A stretch of DNA of 42,435 bases from CAZUVM01 sp964623885 (GTDB lineage Bacteria; Verrucomicrobiota; Verrucomicrobiia; Limisphaerales; UBA8199): NCBI GenBank assembly GCA_964623885.1, contig CAZUVM010000105.1, forward strand, positions 1 to 42,435, given 5' to 3'. Position numbers and translations under genes: made by a program. Within the stretch, counting starts at the first letter, position 1. Each line of letters opens with the position of its first letter. Below are positions 15,946 to 24,223 of the stretch, piece after piece. Under the pieces are notes generated by a model, which made no database searches, was not told where the DNA came from, and was given only the letters and a program-made list of their open reading frames with translations.

Positions 15946-17346
15946 TTAATTAAACTCATCCGTGATCAGCTTGCGCCAAGCGGCGGGTTCCATGCCGAAA
16001 TTCCTATGGCAGGAATCGCGCAGAGTGCGTTCGGCCTGGCGGCGCGTGTAATCGGCTGGGCGACCCTCAAGGATCGCCTTCTTGTCAAAATCCGTCGGCG
16101 GGGGAGCATTTGTTTCCATGAGCGATACGAGCACCAACAGCGCCGGCCGCGTGTGTATGCTGCCCAGGCTGCTGATGGCATTGAGTCTCAGAAGCGTCGA
16201 CGTGGAGGAAAGGGACACCTCGTAAAGATGATCAATTGCCCGCTGGCCGGGAAAGCGTCCCAATCCCCTCAGGATCTCGATCTGAACGTGATTATCTGGC
16301 TCATTAGTCTGAAGGGCAATCAAGGCCTGTACAGGGTCTTTTTCGCGCAACTGCGCTAGAATCACTTCGGCTATGCGGCGGTCCCTCCCCGTTGGCAGTT
16401 TCTGCACGTAGCGAAGCATTTCCGGAATAGCGGATTCATCACCGATTCTGGCCAGGTCTCTCAGAATGCACGGCCCCACATATGTAGCATCTGCTTCCTG
16501 CAGATTCTGGAGGAGCAGCGGCACGGCGGAGCGACACTTTAAATCAGCTAACGCGCTTCCACATGAAACCACGTCCCGCCAACAGAAGCTCATCAGAAAC
16601 GGACACACAGAAGTGTCTCCTATTTTCCCAAGAGCGCAGGCTGCTTCGCCCGCTACCTGGCCTCGTTCGATCACGGATTTGAGGCCTGAGATTGCTCGTG
16701 GCTCCCTAATCTCGCCAAGCGTGTAAACGACCTTGTCCAGGGGCGAGCACGTATCATCGATCATATCATAGCCATTCGGTTCATATCCAGATGTGATGAT
16801 TCTTGTCCCATCAGGCAGCTCAAGGCTCCTATTCTCGACCATTTTGACGAGCTGGCCAGCCGCCCATTCGCGTGCATTGCCGGTTGCTCCCCAAGCGAAC
16901 CACTCGATTGCTACTGCCGCGTTGAAACGGTGCCGAAGATTTTTCGAATCAACGTAATTCTCTAATAATGATCTGGCCTCGGGATCGGTGTCCGCCAGCA
17001 GGAACGCCGCGCATATGCGTGCGTATGCACTTTCGGTGGCGTTCGTTAGAATCTGTTTGAAAGTAGTGCTATCGGCCGGGGCCGGGCGAAAGTGCTGCTC
17101 CTCGAGCAGGATGTGTAGCCTATACGCAACTTGGACTTCATCCCCGTAATTATCGAGAAGTTCGGTTGGAGTCCTAATCGTGCTGATGGCGCTTCGGAGC
17201 GCCGGGCGAGAGGCGGCCGACGTACCGTCGAGCGGCGAGGAGCGCCTGTCGCAAGCAAGCATCGTCAGGCTGAGTAGCGCAGACAGCGCCCATGAATCCT
17301 GCCGCCGGAGACTACTTCCGACACCCATAGCCAATTGCACAGTCAC
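15946..17346 (-). CDS. HEAT-repeat lipoprotein
   Basis: This 466-residue protein has a lipobox-like LTMLAC near residue 32, suggesting lipid anchoring. Most of the chain is a row of alpha-helical repeats with HEAT/armadillo spacing. Examples are VYTLGEIREPRAISGLKSVI, AACALGKIGDTSVCPFLMS, ILRDLARIGDESAIPEML and LNAISSLGSIHTRPALLVLV. Such repeats form curved scaffolds for protein binding. No catalytic motif is seen. It is convergent with the DUF4252-like pair and is followed on its own strand by no related gene. The partner is unknown. Confidence 0.75.
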   Translation of the reverse strand: MTVQLAMGVGSSLRRQDSWALSALLSLTMLACDRRSSPLDGTSAASRPALRSAISTIRTPTELLDNYGDEVQVAYRLHILLEEQHFRPAPADSTTFKQILTNATESAYARICAAFLLADTDPEARSLLENYVDSKNLRHRFNAAVAIEWFAWGATGNAREWAAGQLVKMVENRSLELPDGTRIITSGYEPNGYDMIDDTCSPLDKVVYTLGEIREPRAISGLKSVIERGQVAGEAACALGKIGDTSVCPFLMSFCWRDVVSCGSALADLKCRSAVPLLLQNLQEADATYVGPCILRDLARIGDESAIPEMLRYVQKLPTGRDRRIAEVILAQLREKDPVQALIALQTNEPDNHVQIEILRGLGRFPGQRAIDHLYEVSLSSTSTLLRLNAISSLGSIHTRPALLVLVSLMETNAPPPTDFDKKAILEGRPADYTRRQAERTLRDSCHRNFGMEPAAWRKLITDEFN

Positions 17347-17585
17347 GTTGCCGCGCTAGCGCTGTCAAGCACGAAAGCACGCCCCGAGGGTCGAGCCTTT
17401 GCCAAGCTCCCGCAAGAGCGACAAACGCGGTTGATCTGTTCCGAGGCCGGGTTCGAACCGTAGAATTTGTCTTCTCTGAGCCCCAGCCGAGAGCGTGCGA
17501 CTTGGAGCAGAGTACAAAGCTCCCCGAGATATTTCAACCGCTGATACACCTCCTCCGGTGGCAGCCTGTTCGCAGGCGCCCTGTT
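17347..17585. other. Gene-free stretch between HEAT gene and toxin gene
   Basis: This stretch carries only short frames without recognisable domains. The sequence around 17370-17430 (GCACGAAAGCACGCCCCGAG and following) looks like the kind of low-complexity dispersed sequence that gives spurious ORFs in several frames. No second copy is in this window, so I cannot prove a repeat. Confidence 0.4.
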
Positions 17586-18023
17586 TCAAGGCTCGACTGT
17601 CAGGCCCTCCAATTTCGCCACTGCGCGCTGCCGTTCGTCAAAGGTCACAAACGTTTTCACACCCAAGCTCAACGCAACGGCGATGTGAAGGAGATCGAGT
17701 GTCCGGCAGCCGACTTTAGCGGCATGACGGTCGGAAAGGTTGCGGGCAAATCTCCGTACGGTTGTTTCCGCGTACTCGGGTGTTTTCCAGCGACCGGACA
17801 AAATGTCATCATCAAACGCTTTCAATGAAGCTTCCATCTCTGCGGTCGTGATTTCCTTCCGAAAGGATTTGAGGCGCAACGCGGTTCGTGCCTCTATTTC
17901 CTGCCACGGCGTAAGGAGGAATGGAGTCTGGCATTCGTTCGCGAGGCGAATGGCGTCGGGGCTGGTGGCTTCCTGAACATAAAGCTTGGGGATGATCGCC
18001 GTATCGAAACAGGCGTTCATCAC
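17586..18023 (-). CDS. PIN-domain toxin, VapC-like (second pair)
   Basis: This is a 145-residue PIN domain. Asp7 in ACFDTAIIPK, Glu42/Glu44 in TPWQEIEAR, the Asp in CRTLDLLHIAVAL and the Asp in VTFDERQRAVA supply the usual four acidic positions. It should act as an RNA-cutting toxin. Its ATG overlaps the stop of the upstream antitoxin gene (ATGA), the usual coupling. The sequence is clearly different from the PIN toxin near position 560, so the two pairs are unlikely to cross-neutralise. The family is clear; the target RNA is unknown. Confidence 0.88.
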   Translation of the reverse strand: MMNACFDTAIIPKLYVQEATSPDAIRLANECQTPFLLTPWQEIEARTALRLKSFRKEITTAEMEASLKAFDDDILSGRWKTPEYAETTVRRFARNLSDRHAAKVGCRTLDLLHIAVALSLGVKTFVTFDERQRAVAKLEGLTVEP

Positions 18024-18256
18024 CAGTCGCCGCGCCCGTAAGAAATCACGGCTTCGCTGTCAGCGACCACTTTATTCCCGTAGATGCGCTTAAGCCGCGC
18101 GCCAAAATCGGGCCAGTTGCCAGAGTTGGACGCGCCGTCGCTTTTGCCCGTCACCGGGCTGCTCGGCTCCTCCAACTCATGAAAAAGGCGCGCAAACGCC
18201 TTCCGCTCCCTGGCGGACAGCGCCTTCAATTGCTTGATCAATTCGCTCGCGCTCAT
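18020..18256 (-). CDS. Antitoxin partner of the second PIN toxin
   Basis: This is a 78-residue protein with an N-terminal helical part (SASELIKQLKALSARERKAFARLFHELEE). A flexible middle and a C-terminal stretch with Trp and Tyr (NWPDFGARLKRIYGNKVVAD) would wrap the toxin. Position before an overlapping PIN-toxin gene identifies it as the antitoxin; by sequence alone it is not one of the well-known DNA-binding classes. A strong promoter containing a perfect 12-bp palindrome lies directly upstream, consistent with autoregulation. Confidence 0.75.
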   Translation of the reverse strand: MSASELIKQLKALSARERKAFARLFHELEEPSSPVTGKSDGASNSGNWPDFGARLKRIYGNKVVADSEAVISYGRGDW

Positions 18257-18264
18257 CTGCGAAA

Positions 18265-18294
18265 ACTATAATGCGCGGCGCCGCGAAGCGTCAA
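18265..18294 (-). promoter_or_regulatory. Promoter with built-in palindromic operator for the second toxin-antitoxin pair
   Basis: Reading the minus strand, TTGACG (18294-18289), 18 bp, then TATAGT (18270-18265) make a good sigma-70-type promoter. The spacer contains CGCGGCGCCGCG (18274-18285), a perfect 12-bp palindrome ideally placed to block RNA polymerase. Transcription would start about at the antitoxin ATG (18256), giving a leaderless mRNA. Confidence 0.7.
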
Positions 18295-18303
18295 GATCTC
18301 AGG

Positions 18304-18324
18304 CAGAGATTGCACAGAGATTGC
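18304..18324. repeat. Short direct repeat upstream of the antitoxin promoter
   Basis: CAGAGATTGC occurs twice, at 18304 and 18315, exactly 11 bp apart, just upstream of the antitoxin -35 element. It may be a second regulator site or chance. Confidence 0.45.
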
Positions 18325-18374
18325 GGGTGCGCCGCGGCAGGCCCTCGCCGCAGCGTACAATGGGCGCCAGAACT

Positions 18375-19946
18375 TCAGGTCTTTGGATCCATGAGCAATC
18401 CCAGTTTTGCCAACTTGCTAAGATTGTCTTCCAGTTTGGCGGCCACCGCGCAACGCGCTTCTTTTTCGCCGCCCGCTCCGATTTCGAGAGCTTTTTTTGA
18501 TTTCAGGAATTCCCAGACTCTTTCTGCCAGTTGATTGTGATCCACTGTTCCATCCAGCCAGGTTAATAATTGACGCCCAAGTTCATCCTCGACTTTGACG
18601 GCGAGGTGAAACAGCGATGCTACCGAATCGCCGCGGGCGGCCTGCCATCGAGCCACTGGGTAAACTATGGGCCGGGCGCCCGGTTCACGAGCGATTGAAG
18701 GCAACCACGTCCGGAACTCGACGACGCCTCCGGCATATAACTGCAGCAGAAACTCAGAAAGCGCTTCGTGAGACAAGGCGGCTGCCTCGGTGGATAGTCC
18801 ATCGGACTGAAGCCGTCTCCGGATTTCGGAAGCCAGTTCGGCGAACGCCAGCGGCATTGGCCAAAGCGCGCCTAAAATATTCAACGCGGCCTTTCCCATC
18901 GGCAAATCGGTCTGGCATTTGCCCCCTTTTGGCGTTTCAAAAACGCAATTAACACCAGGTTTTAACTCAACCTCACCGCGCGCGCAAACCGCCGACGAAC
19001 CGACCAGGAAATTCTCGAGAACCCTATGATCGGGCTTATCTTTCAGCGTTGCTTCTCCCTGACAAAGTAACGTCTGTCGAAAGCGCCGGCATTTCAGGAA
19101 ATCAAGATACTGCTCGCGCAACCAGCGGTTGCCGGCCAATTGTTTGAGCCGCTCTCGGACTTCATCCCGGAAAACATGATCGGACATCTCAAAATAATCA
19201 GCTTCAGCCAGATATTGCAGCCCATGCTGCGCAGCGGTTTCCATGAATTGAACGAAGTAGAACGGGTCGTTAATCGCCGCCAATTCGTCGTGGTATAAGT
19301 GGCCTGGGGCATGGTCTTCAACCCTTTCGAGCTCGGCCTTGAGCCAAAGGCGGTATTCGTCCTCTGAATCCTGAGCCAGAGCTAAAAACCGCACTAACGC
19401 GCGCGCCTGGTTGACGCGTTCTTCCGGCTGTTCGAAGCCGCGCACATGGAAGAGAAGCATTTCCCTAAGCATGGTGCGCAAATAGCAACCAGGCAGAGCA
19501 TTATAGCTGATAAAGGCAACTCCTTGCGGGCTCAACTGCTGCCGGAAAACCTTTAGCAGATGCTGACGTACCTCGTGCGGCACCCAGGAATAGAAGCCGT
19601 GGGCAATGATATAATCGAACTTACCCCAATCGTCGTTCACCTCGGTCACACTTCCATGAACCAGCTTGAGGTTCTCCAGCTTCAGCTCTTGCGCCATCTC
19701 CTGTCCCAGCCTCACCGGGCCGCTGGCAAGATCAATACCTACAAACTCACTCTCGGGCAGCGTGCAAGCCATCGGCGCGAGATTACAACCATTTCCGCAG
19801 CCTACCTCCAAAACGCGGCAACGCTGGACCGGAGCGGGATCCAATCCAAGCAGACGCCCGAGCACGGCCATGCGATCGGGATGCGTCTGCGGATGAGTGT
19901 AGGTCGGGTACGCAACGCGATCGTATTCCGTAAAATTACTGGCCAT
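18375..19946 (-). CDS. PKMT-like protein-lysine methyltransferase
   Basis: This is a 523-residue protein. The N-terminal class I methyltransferase domain has its SAM motif VLEVGCGNG (Gly49-Gly53), then FVGIDLASG, and FDYIIAHGFYSWVP after motif II. A methyltransferase-regulatory (dimerisation) domain and a C-terminal helical domain follow. Order and motifs match by memory the rickettsial PKMT enzymes that methylate lysines of outer-membrane protein OmpB. I chose the ATG giving MASNFTEYDRVAYPTYTHP because this is where the family begins; the frame extends 42 residues further. It is divergent from tssB, sharing 97 bp upstream, so it may modify a secretion or surface protein. Confidence 0.8.
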   Translation of the reverse strand: MASNFTEYDRVAYPTYTHPQTHPDRMAVLGRLLGLDPAPVQRCRVLEVGCGNGCNLAPMACTLPESEFVGIDLASGPVRLGQEMAQELKLENLKLVHGSVTEVNDDWGKFDYIIAHGFYSWVPHEVRQHLLKVFRQQLSPQGVAFISYNALPGCYLRTMLREMLLFHVRGFEQPEERVNQARALVRFLALAQDSEDEYRLWLKAELERVEDHAPGHLYHDELAAINDPFYFVQFMETAAQHGLQYLAEADYFEMSDHVFRDEVRERLKQLAGNRWLREQYLDFLKCRRFRQTLLCQGEATLKDKPDHRVLENFLVGSSAVCARGEVELKPGVNCVFETPKGGKCQTDLPMGKAALNILGALWPMPLAFAELASEIRRRLQSDGLSTEAAALSHEALSEFLLQLYAGGVVEFRTWLPSIAREPGARPIVYPVARWQAARGDSVASLFHLAVKVEDELGRQLLTWLDGTVDHNQLAERVWEFLKSKKALEIGAGGEKEARCAVAAKLEDNLSKLAKLGLLMDPKT

Positions 19947-19974
19947 TAGTTGCTTAGTTTTTAAATGAAATCCC

Positions 19975-20003
19975 TTGACAGGCAAGGCTCTTTCCATGAT
20001 CCT
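19975..20003 (+). promoter_or_regulatory. Possible promoter of the type VI cassette
   Basis: A perfect -35 TTGACA (19975-19980) is followed at 17 bp by GATCCT, which is a poor -10. No sigma-54 GG/GC pair at the right spacing is seen. The true promoter could lie elsewhere in the 97-bp divergent region. Confidence 0.3.
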
Positions 20004-20043
20004 TTGGCAAGAGTCCCAACAAATTCCGAAACGAGAGTGTTTT

Positions 20044-20550
20044 ATGGCCAAATCAAGCAGCCAAAAGTTCATTGCCCGAAACCGCGCACCCCGCGTCCAG
20101 ATTGAGTACGAGCTCGAAACCTACGGAAGCCAAAAGAAGGTCGAGCTACCCTTTGTGATGGGTGTCATGGCGGATCTGACCGGCAAACCTGCCGAACCTC
20201 TTCCGCCCGTAGCCGAACGCAAATTCCTTGAAATCGACGTCGATAACTTCGACGACCGGCTTAAGGCCTGCAAACCGCGGGTTGCGTTCCAAGTGCCCAA
20301 CACGCTGACGGGAGAAGGCAATCTCAATGTCGAGATGACTTTCGAGAGCATGGATGATTTTTCGCCCGCAGCGGTGGCCCGCAAGGTCGATGCCCTCAAC
20401 AAGCTGCTGCAAGCCCGCACGGAACTCGCCAATCTCATGACCTACATGGATGGCAAGGACAAGGCTGAGCAGTTATTGGGTAAATTGATGGAGAATCCGG
20501 ACCTGATGAAATCGCTCGCGGCAGTACCAAACCCGGAAGCTGCCAAGTAA
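20044..20550 (+). CDS. tssB: Type VI sheath small subunit TssB
   Basis: This 168-residue protein carries the TssB signature: APRVQIEYELETYGSQKKVELPFVMGV, DLTGKP, ERKFLEIDVDNFDDRL, and the C-terminal helix LNKLLQARTELANLMTYMDGKDKAE. TssB and TssC form the contractile sheath around the Hcp tube. It opens the cassette, with tssC starting 31 bp after its stop. The ATG at 20044 matches the usual start; an in-frame extension upstream to 19975 has no family resemblance and would overlap the promoter region. Confidence 0.95.
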   Translation: MAKSSSQKFIARNRAPRVQIEYELETYGSQKKVELPFVMGVMADLTGKPAEPLPPVAERKFLEIDVDNFDDRLKACKPRVAFQVPNTLTGEGNLNVEMTFESMDDFSPAAVARKVDALNKLLQARTELANLMTYMDGKDKAEQLLGKLMENPDLMKSLAAVPNPEAAK

Positions 20551-20580
20551 CCTCTAATCAACCTCAACCAGAGTACCATT

Positions 20581-22065
20581 ATGCTGCCTCCAGAAACCGC
20601 CGCCCAGGCTGCCGGTGCACCCGCTGCCGCCGAGGTAAATGAATTCGAAGCCCTGCTCAACAAGAGCATCGGGGCGCGCACGCCCGAAAAGCAAACCGCT
20701 GTGCAGACGGCCGTTCGCACGCTGGCCCAGCAAGCGCTGGCGTCGACCGCCCTCGTTTCTCCCGATGTCACTAAGACTATTTCAGCTATTATCGCAGAGA
20801 TTGACAAAAAGCTCTCCGAGCAGATCAACCTCATCATCCATCACGATGATTTTAAGGCGCTGGAAGGCGCCTGGCGCGGGCTGCAGCACCTCGTCAATAA
20901 CACCGAGACGGACGAGATGCTGAAAATCCGGGTGCTGAACATCTCGAAGAACGACCTCAAGAAGACGCTAAAGAAGTTCGAAGGCACAGCTTGGGATCAA
21001 AGCCCTGTCTTTAAGAAGCTCTATGACGAGGAGTATAGCACCCCCGGCGGGCAGCCTTATGGTGCGCTTGTAGGCGACTACTTCTTCGATAATTCGCCTG
21101 AGGATGTAAAGATGCTGGGCAACATCGCGCAAGTTGCCGCCGCGGCACATGCGCCGTTTATCACCGGCGCTGGCCCCAGCGTCATGGGCATGGATACCTG
21201 GCAGGAACTGTCTAACCCGCGTGATCTGACCAAGATTTTCCAAACGGCCGATTATGCGGCGTGGCGGTCACTGCGCGATTCCGATGATGCGCGCTACATC
21301 GGGTTGGCGATGCCACGTTTCCTGGCCCGCCTGCCTTACGGAGCCAAAACTGTCCCCCTCGAGGAGTTCGCGTTTGAAGAGGATACCGCCGGAGCCGATC
21401 ACGCCAAGTACTGCTGGGCCAACTCCGCCTATGCCATGGCTACGAATATTACAAGGGCGTTCAAGAATTACGGCTGGTGCGCGTGCATCCGAGGGACTGA
21501 ATCCGGCGGCGTCGTGGAAGGCTTGCCGGTCCACACTTTCCCGACAGATGACGGCGGGGTAGATATGAAGTGCCCCACCGAGATCGCCATCACGATGCGG
21601 CGCGAAGCCGAATTGGCAAAAAACGGCTTCATGCCGCTGTCGCATTACAAGAACACGGATTTCGCCGCTTTCATTGGCGCACAGTCATTGCAGAAACCGG
21701 CGGCGTATGATGACCCGGACGCCACTGCGAACGCCAATCTCAGTGCGCGGTTGCCCTATCTCTTTGCTACCTGCCGGTTCGCTCATTACCTGAATAAAAT
21801 GGTGTATGACAAGGTGGGCTCCTTCAAGGAGCGTGATGACATGGAAGCCTGGTTAAACAAGTGGATTAACCAATACACCTGCGATTCGAAGGCAGATGAA
21901 GAAATGAAACGGCGGTATCCGTTGGCGGAGGCTAAAGTCGTAGTCGAGGACGTTAAAGGCAATCCCGGCTATTACACCTCCAAGTTTTATCTGCGTCCGC
22001 ATTATCAATTGGAAGGCCTGACAGTGTCGCTGCGGCTGGTCTCGCGAGTGCCGACCGGGAAGTAA
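20581..22065 (+). CDS. tssC: Type VI sheath large subunit TssC
   Basis: This 494-residue protein matches TssC along its whole length. It has the family block HHDDFKALEGAWRGLQHLV, the LYDEEYSTPGGQPYGALVGDY region, PFITGAGPSVMGM, and the C-terminal handshake strand region NPGYYTSKFYLRPHYQLEGL. It assembles with TssB into the sheath and is recycled by ClpV. Length is typical. After its stop a perfect hairpin without a T run separates it from hcp. Confidence 0.96.
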   Translation: MLPPETAAQAAGAPAAAEVNEFEALLNKSIGARTPEKQTAVQTAVRTLAQQALASTALVSPDVTKTISAIIAEIDKKLSEQINLIIHHDDFKALEGAWRGLQHLVNNTETDEMLKIRVLNISKNDLKKTLKKFEGTAWDQSPVFKKLYDEEYSTPGGQPYGALVGDYFFDNSPEDVKMLGNIAQVAAAAHAPFITGAGPSVMGMDTWQELSNPRDLTKIFQTADYAAWRSLRDSDDARYIGLAMPRFLARLPYGAKTVPLEEFAFEEDTAGADHAKYCWANSAYAMATNITRAFKNYGWCACIRGTESGGVVEGLPVHTFPTDDGGVDMKCPTEIAITMRREAELAKNGFMPLSHYKNTDFAAFIGAQSLQKPAAYDDPDATANANLSARLPYLFATCRFAHYLNKMVYDKVGSFKERDDMEAWLNKWINQYTCDSKADEEMKRRYPLAEAKVVVEDVKGNPGYYTSKFYLRPHYQLEGLTVSLRLVSRVPTGK

Positions 22066-22083
22066 CGCGCGGCTGAATCCGAA

Positions 22084-22113
22084 ACCGCTCCGAGCTTGTG
22101 CCGCCGGAGCGGT
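22084..22113 (+). other. Hairpin between tssC and hcp
   Basis: ACCGCTCCG (22084-22092) pairs perfectly with CGGAGCGGT (22105-22113) around a 12-nt loop. There is no T run, so it is more likely an RNA-processing or stability element, or a leaky attenuator, than a full terminator. Confidence 0.65.
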
Positions 22114-22181
22114 CAACCTGAACCACCAGAACCGCCGGTTCCGGGCACAGGAACTCGGCTTATTGCAGCACGACAGACAGT

Positions 22182-22667
22182 ATGGCTAACGTTGATTACT
22201 ACCTGAAGATTGATGGGATCGAAGGCGAAGCTGCCGATTCCAAGCACAAGAATGAAATCGACATCGAATCCTGGTCCTGGGGAGCCACTCAATCCGGCTC
22301 CCACGCTTATGGCGGCGGCGGCGGCGCCGGCAAAGTTGCCATGCAGGATTTTCATTTCACCATGCGGGTGAACAAATCCAGTCCGAAACTCCTGCTCGCC
22401 TGCGCCAGCGGACAGCATATCAAGGCCGCGCTCTTGACGTGCCGTAAAGCCGGCAAAGAGCAACAGGAGTACATGAAGGTGAAGTTCACTGATCTGCTGA
22501 TCTCTTCTTTTCAGACCGGCGGTTCCGGGGGTGACGTTGTTCCCGTCGATCAAATCAGTCTCAATTTTGCCAAGATCGAATACGAGTACTACCCGCAGAA
22601 GGAAGACGGCACGCTTGGCTCCAAGATTCCAGTGCACTGGGATCTAAAGCAAAACAAAGGCGGCTGA
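22182..22667 (+). CDS. hcp: Type VI tube protein Hcp (TssD)
   Basis: This 161-residue protein shows the Hcp barrel pattern: YYLKIDGIEGEAADSKHKNE, IDIESWSWG with a Gly-rich loop, and FTMRVNKSSPKLLLACASGQHI. The C-terminal part is DQISLNFAKIEYEYYPQKEDGT. Hcp rings stack into the inner tube, carry small effectors, and are secreted in bulk. Hairpins lie both before and after the gene, which may explain how the most abundant component is made from a polycistronic operon. Confidence 0.95.
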   Translation: MANVDYYLKIDGIEGEAADSKHKNEIDIESWSWGATQSGSHAYGGGGGAGKVAMQDFHFTMRVNKSSPKLLLACASGQHIKAALLTCRKAGKEQQEYMKVKFTDLLISSFQTGGSGGDVVPVDQISLNFAKIEYEYYPQKEDGTLGSKIPVHWDLKQNKGG

Positions 22668-22695
22668 GGATAGTGCTTCGGATCTGCGACTCGCG

Positions 22696-22735
22696 CCCAT
22701 CCCAGCCTGCCGTTGGCGTGTTGGGATGGGAATTT
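22696..22735 (+). terminator. Terminator-like hairpin after hcp
   Basis: CCCATCCCA (22696-22704) pairs perfectly with TGGGATGGG (22722-22730) over a 17-nt loop, followed by AATTT. The T run is short, so it is probably a partial terminator or 3' stabiliser that lets some transcription continue into tagJ. Confidence 0.6.
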
Positions 22736-22812
22736 GGCCGGGTGGCCGTCTGCTCTGGTGGCTGGCGGCGCAGGGCAACCTCGAGTCCTTGCCCGACGAC
22801 GGCCTGAATGTT

Positions 22813-23616
22813 ATGACCTCTGCCGAACTCATTCGTGGCGGCCGGTTGACAGAAGCGCTGACCACTCTTCAGTCGGAGATCCGCGCTCAACCAGCCGATC
22901 AGCGGCTTCGTCTGTTCCTGTTCCAATTGAATTGCGTTCTGGGTCGGTTGGACAAGGCATTAACCCAACTGCAACTGGTCGCGAGCCTCGATGCCGAGAC
23001 CATGCTGCTAGCCCAGATCTTTCGCCAGGTCATCGCCTGCGAAATGTTCCGCCGCGAGGTCTTTGCCGGGAAACGCACTCCTCTCATTTTTGGCGAACCG
23101 CTCGAGTGGATAGGTCTTCTTGTGCAGGCCAATGTTCTGATTGCCGAAGGCCGACTCGCGCCCGCGGCAGACCTGCGCGCTCGTGCCTTTGATGCCGCGC
23201 CCACGACTGCCGGGAAAATGGATGATCGCCCATTTGAGTGGATCGCCGACTCAGATTCCCGTTTGGGCCCCATCCTGGAAATCATGATCGAGGGCAAATA
23301 TTACTGGGTTCCCTTCTGCCGCCTGGCTCGGATCCAGATTGGTAAGCCTACCGACCTGCGCGATGTTGTTTGGGTTCCGGCGCAGTTCCATTGGATCAAC
23401 GGCGGCGAATCCAGCGGTTTCATTCCGGCTCGTTATCCCAATACCGAAGACAGCGACGATGATGCTCTCCGGTTGTCTCGCAAGACCACATGGACGGACC
23501 GTGGACATGATTGTTTCCTCGGACTGGGCCAGCGTATGCTGTCAACCGATGCCGGCGAGTATCCGTTGCTGGATTGCCGTCACATCGAGCTTGCGTTGGC
23601 CTCCCCTTCGAACTGA
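22813..23616 (+). CDS. tagJ: Type VI accessory protein TagJ/ImpE
   Basis: This 267-residue protein starts with a helical repeat region (AELIRGGRLTEALTTLQSEI, DQRLRLFLFQLNCVLGRLDKAL). The ImpE domain follows: FEWIADSDSRLGPILEIMIE, GKYYWVPFCRLARIQI, and DVVWVPAQFHWINGGES. ImpE/TagJ proteins bind the sheath protein TssB and, in some species, modulate ClpV. It is found only in a subset of type VI systems. I chose MTSAELIRGG as start; the frame extends upstream through the hcp hairpin, where no family similarity is seen. Confidence 0.9.
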   Translation: MTSAELIRGGRLTEALTTLQSEIRAQPADQRLRLFLFQLNCVLGRLDKALTQLQLVASLDAETMLLAQIFRQVIACEMFRREVFAGKRTPLIFGEPLEWIGLLVQANVLIAEGRLAPAADLRARAFDAAPTTAGKMDDRPFEWIADSDSRLGPILEIMIEGKYYWVPFCRLARIQIGKPTDLRDVVWVPAQFHWINGGESSGFIPARYPNTEDSDDDALRLSRKTTWTDRGHDCFLGLGQRMLSTDAGEYPLLDCRHIELALASPSN

Positions 23617-23629
23617 TAGCACTACTCAC

Positions 23630-24223
23630 ATGGCTGAGCCTATTCCTCATGAGTTGCTGCAGCCTTGCCTGCTGGACCGCCTGACTGATGATGACCCTGC
23701 GCGATCCGAGGAAAGCCGTCGTGAACGCGTCATTTCGTACAAGAAATATCGCGAAGGCGTGTTGCGGGATCTCGAGTGGCTGTTGAATACCGAAGGGTTT
23801 TTGCGGCCTCAAGCCCTGGGTTACCTCCGCCAGGCCCAACGCCGGCCTGTGGATCAGGAGGACATCGAAGGGGCCATTGACTTGCGCAATTATCCCTTTG
23901 CTTATCGCTCGGTCCTCAACTTCGGCTTAAAACAATTCTGGGGCCTTACCGAGCGCGAAAAGGACCACCTGCAGGATGAACTCGCCGACGCGATTCAGAT
24001 TTTTGAACCTCGCATTCTGCCCGGCACGCTGAAACTGGAACTGCTCAATCCCAACGAACAACCCGGCAATAAACACAATCGCGACCACCTCGACAGCAAC
24101 CTGGTGACCTTGGTAATTGCCGGCGAGCTATGGGCCAACCCGCTGCCGGAGCAATTGAACCTGAAGACCACAGTCGATCTCGAAGTCGGCCAGTGCTTGA
24201 TTGGAGACGCACCGCATGGATGA
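23630..24223 (+). CDS. tssE: Type VI baseplate protein TssE
   Basis: This 197-residue protein belongs to the gp25-like lysozyme-fold baseplate wedge family. RDLEWLLNTEGFL, DLRNYPFAYRSVLNFGLKQF and IFEPRILPGTLKLELLN are the diagnostic stretches. TssE joins the sheath base to TssF and TssG. The start is taken at MAEPIPHELLQPCLLDRL, 13 bp after the tagJ stop. The frame is open far upstream, but that part overlaps tagJ and looks like its shadow. The last 8 bases overlap the start of tssF. Confidence 0.93.
   Translation: MAEPIPHELLQPCLLDRLTDDDPARSEESRRERVISYKKYREGVLRDLEWLLNTEGFLRPQALGYLRQAQRRPVDQEDIEGAIDLRNYPFAYRSVLNFGLKQFWGLTEREKDHLQDELADAIQIFEPRILPGTLKLELLNPNEQPGNKHNRDHLDSNLVTLVIAGELWANPLPEQLNLKTTVDLEVGQCLIGDAPHG

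Noticed and set aside
17343..17589. Two short minus-strand frames as a possible third gene beside the toxin pair
   Set aside because: They have no domain, overlap each other in different frames and resemble spurious frames over dispersed sequence.
20010..20034. TTGGCA as a possible sigma-54 promoter upstream of tssB
   Set aside because: The matching GC element at the fixed spacing is missing.
19975..20043. Upstream extension of tssB
   Set aside because: The extra residues match no TssB and the region is needed as promoter space for the divergent methyltransferase.
23339..23629. N-terminal extension of tssE
   Set aside because: It overlaps tagJ in another frame; TssE similarity begins at the ATG at 23630.
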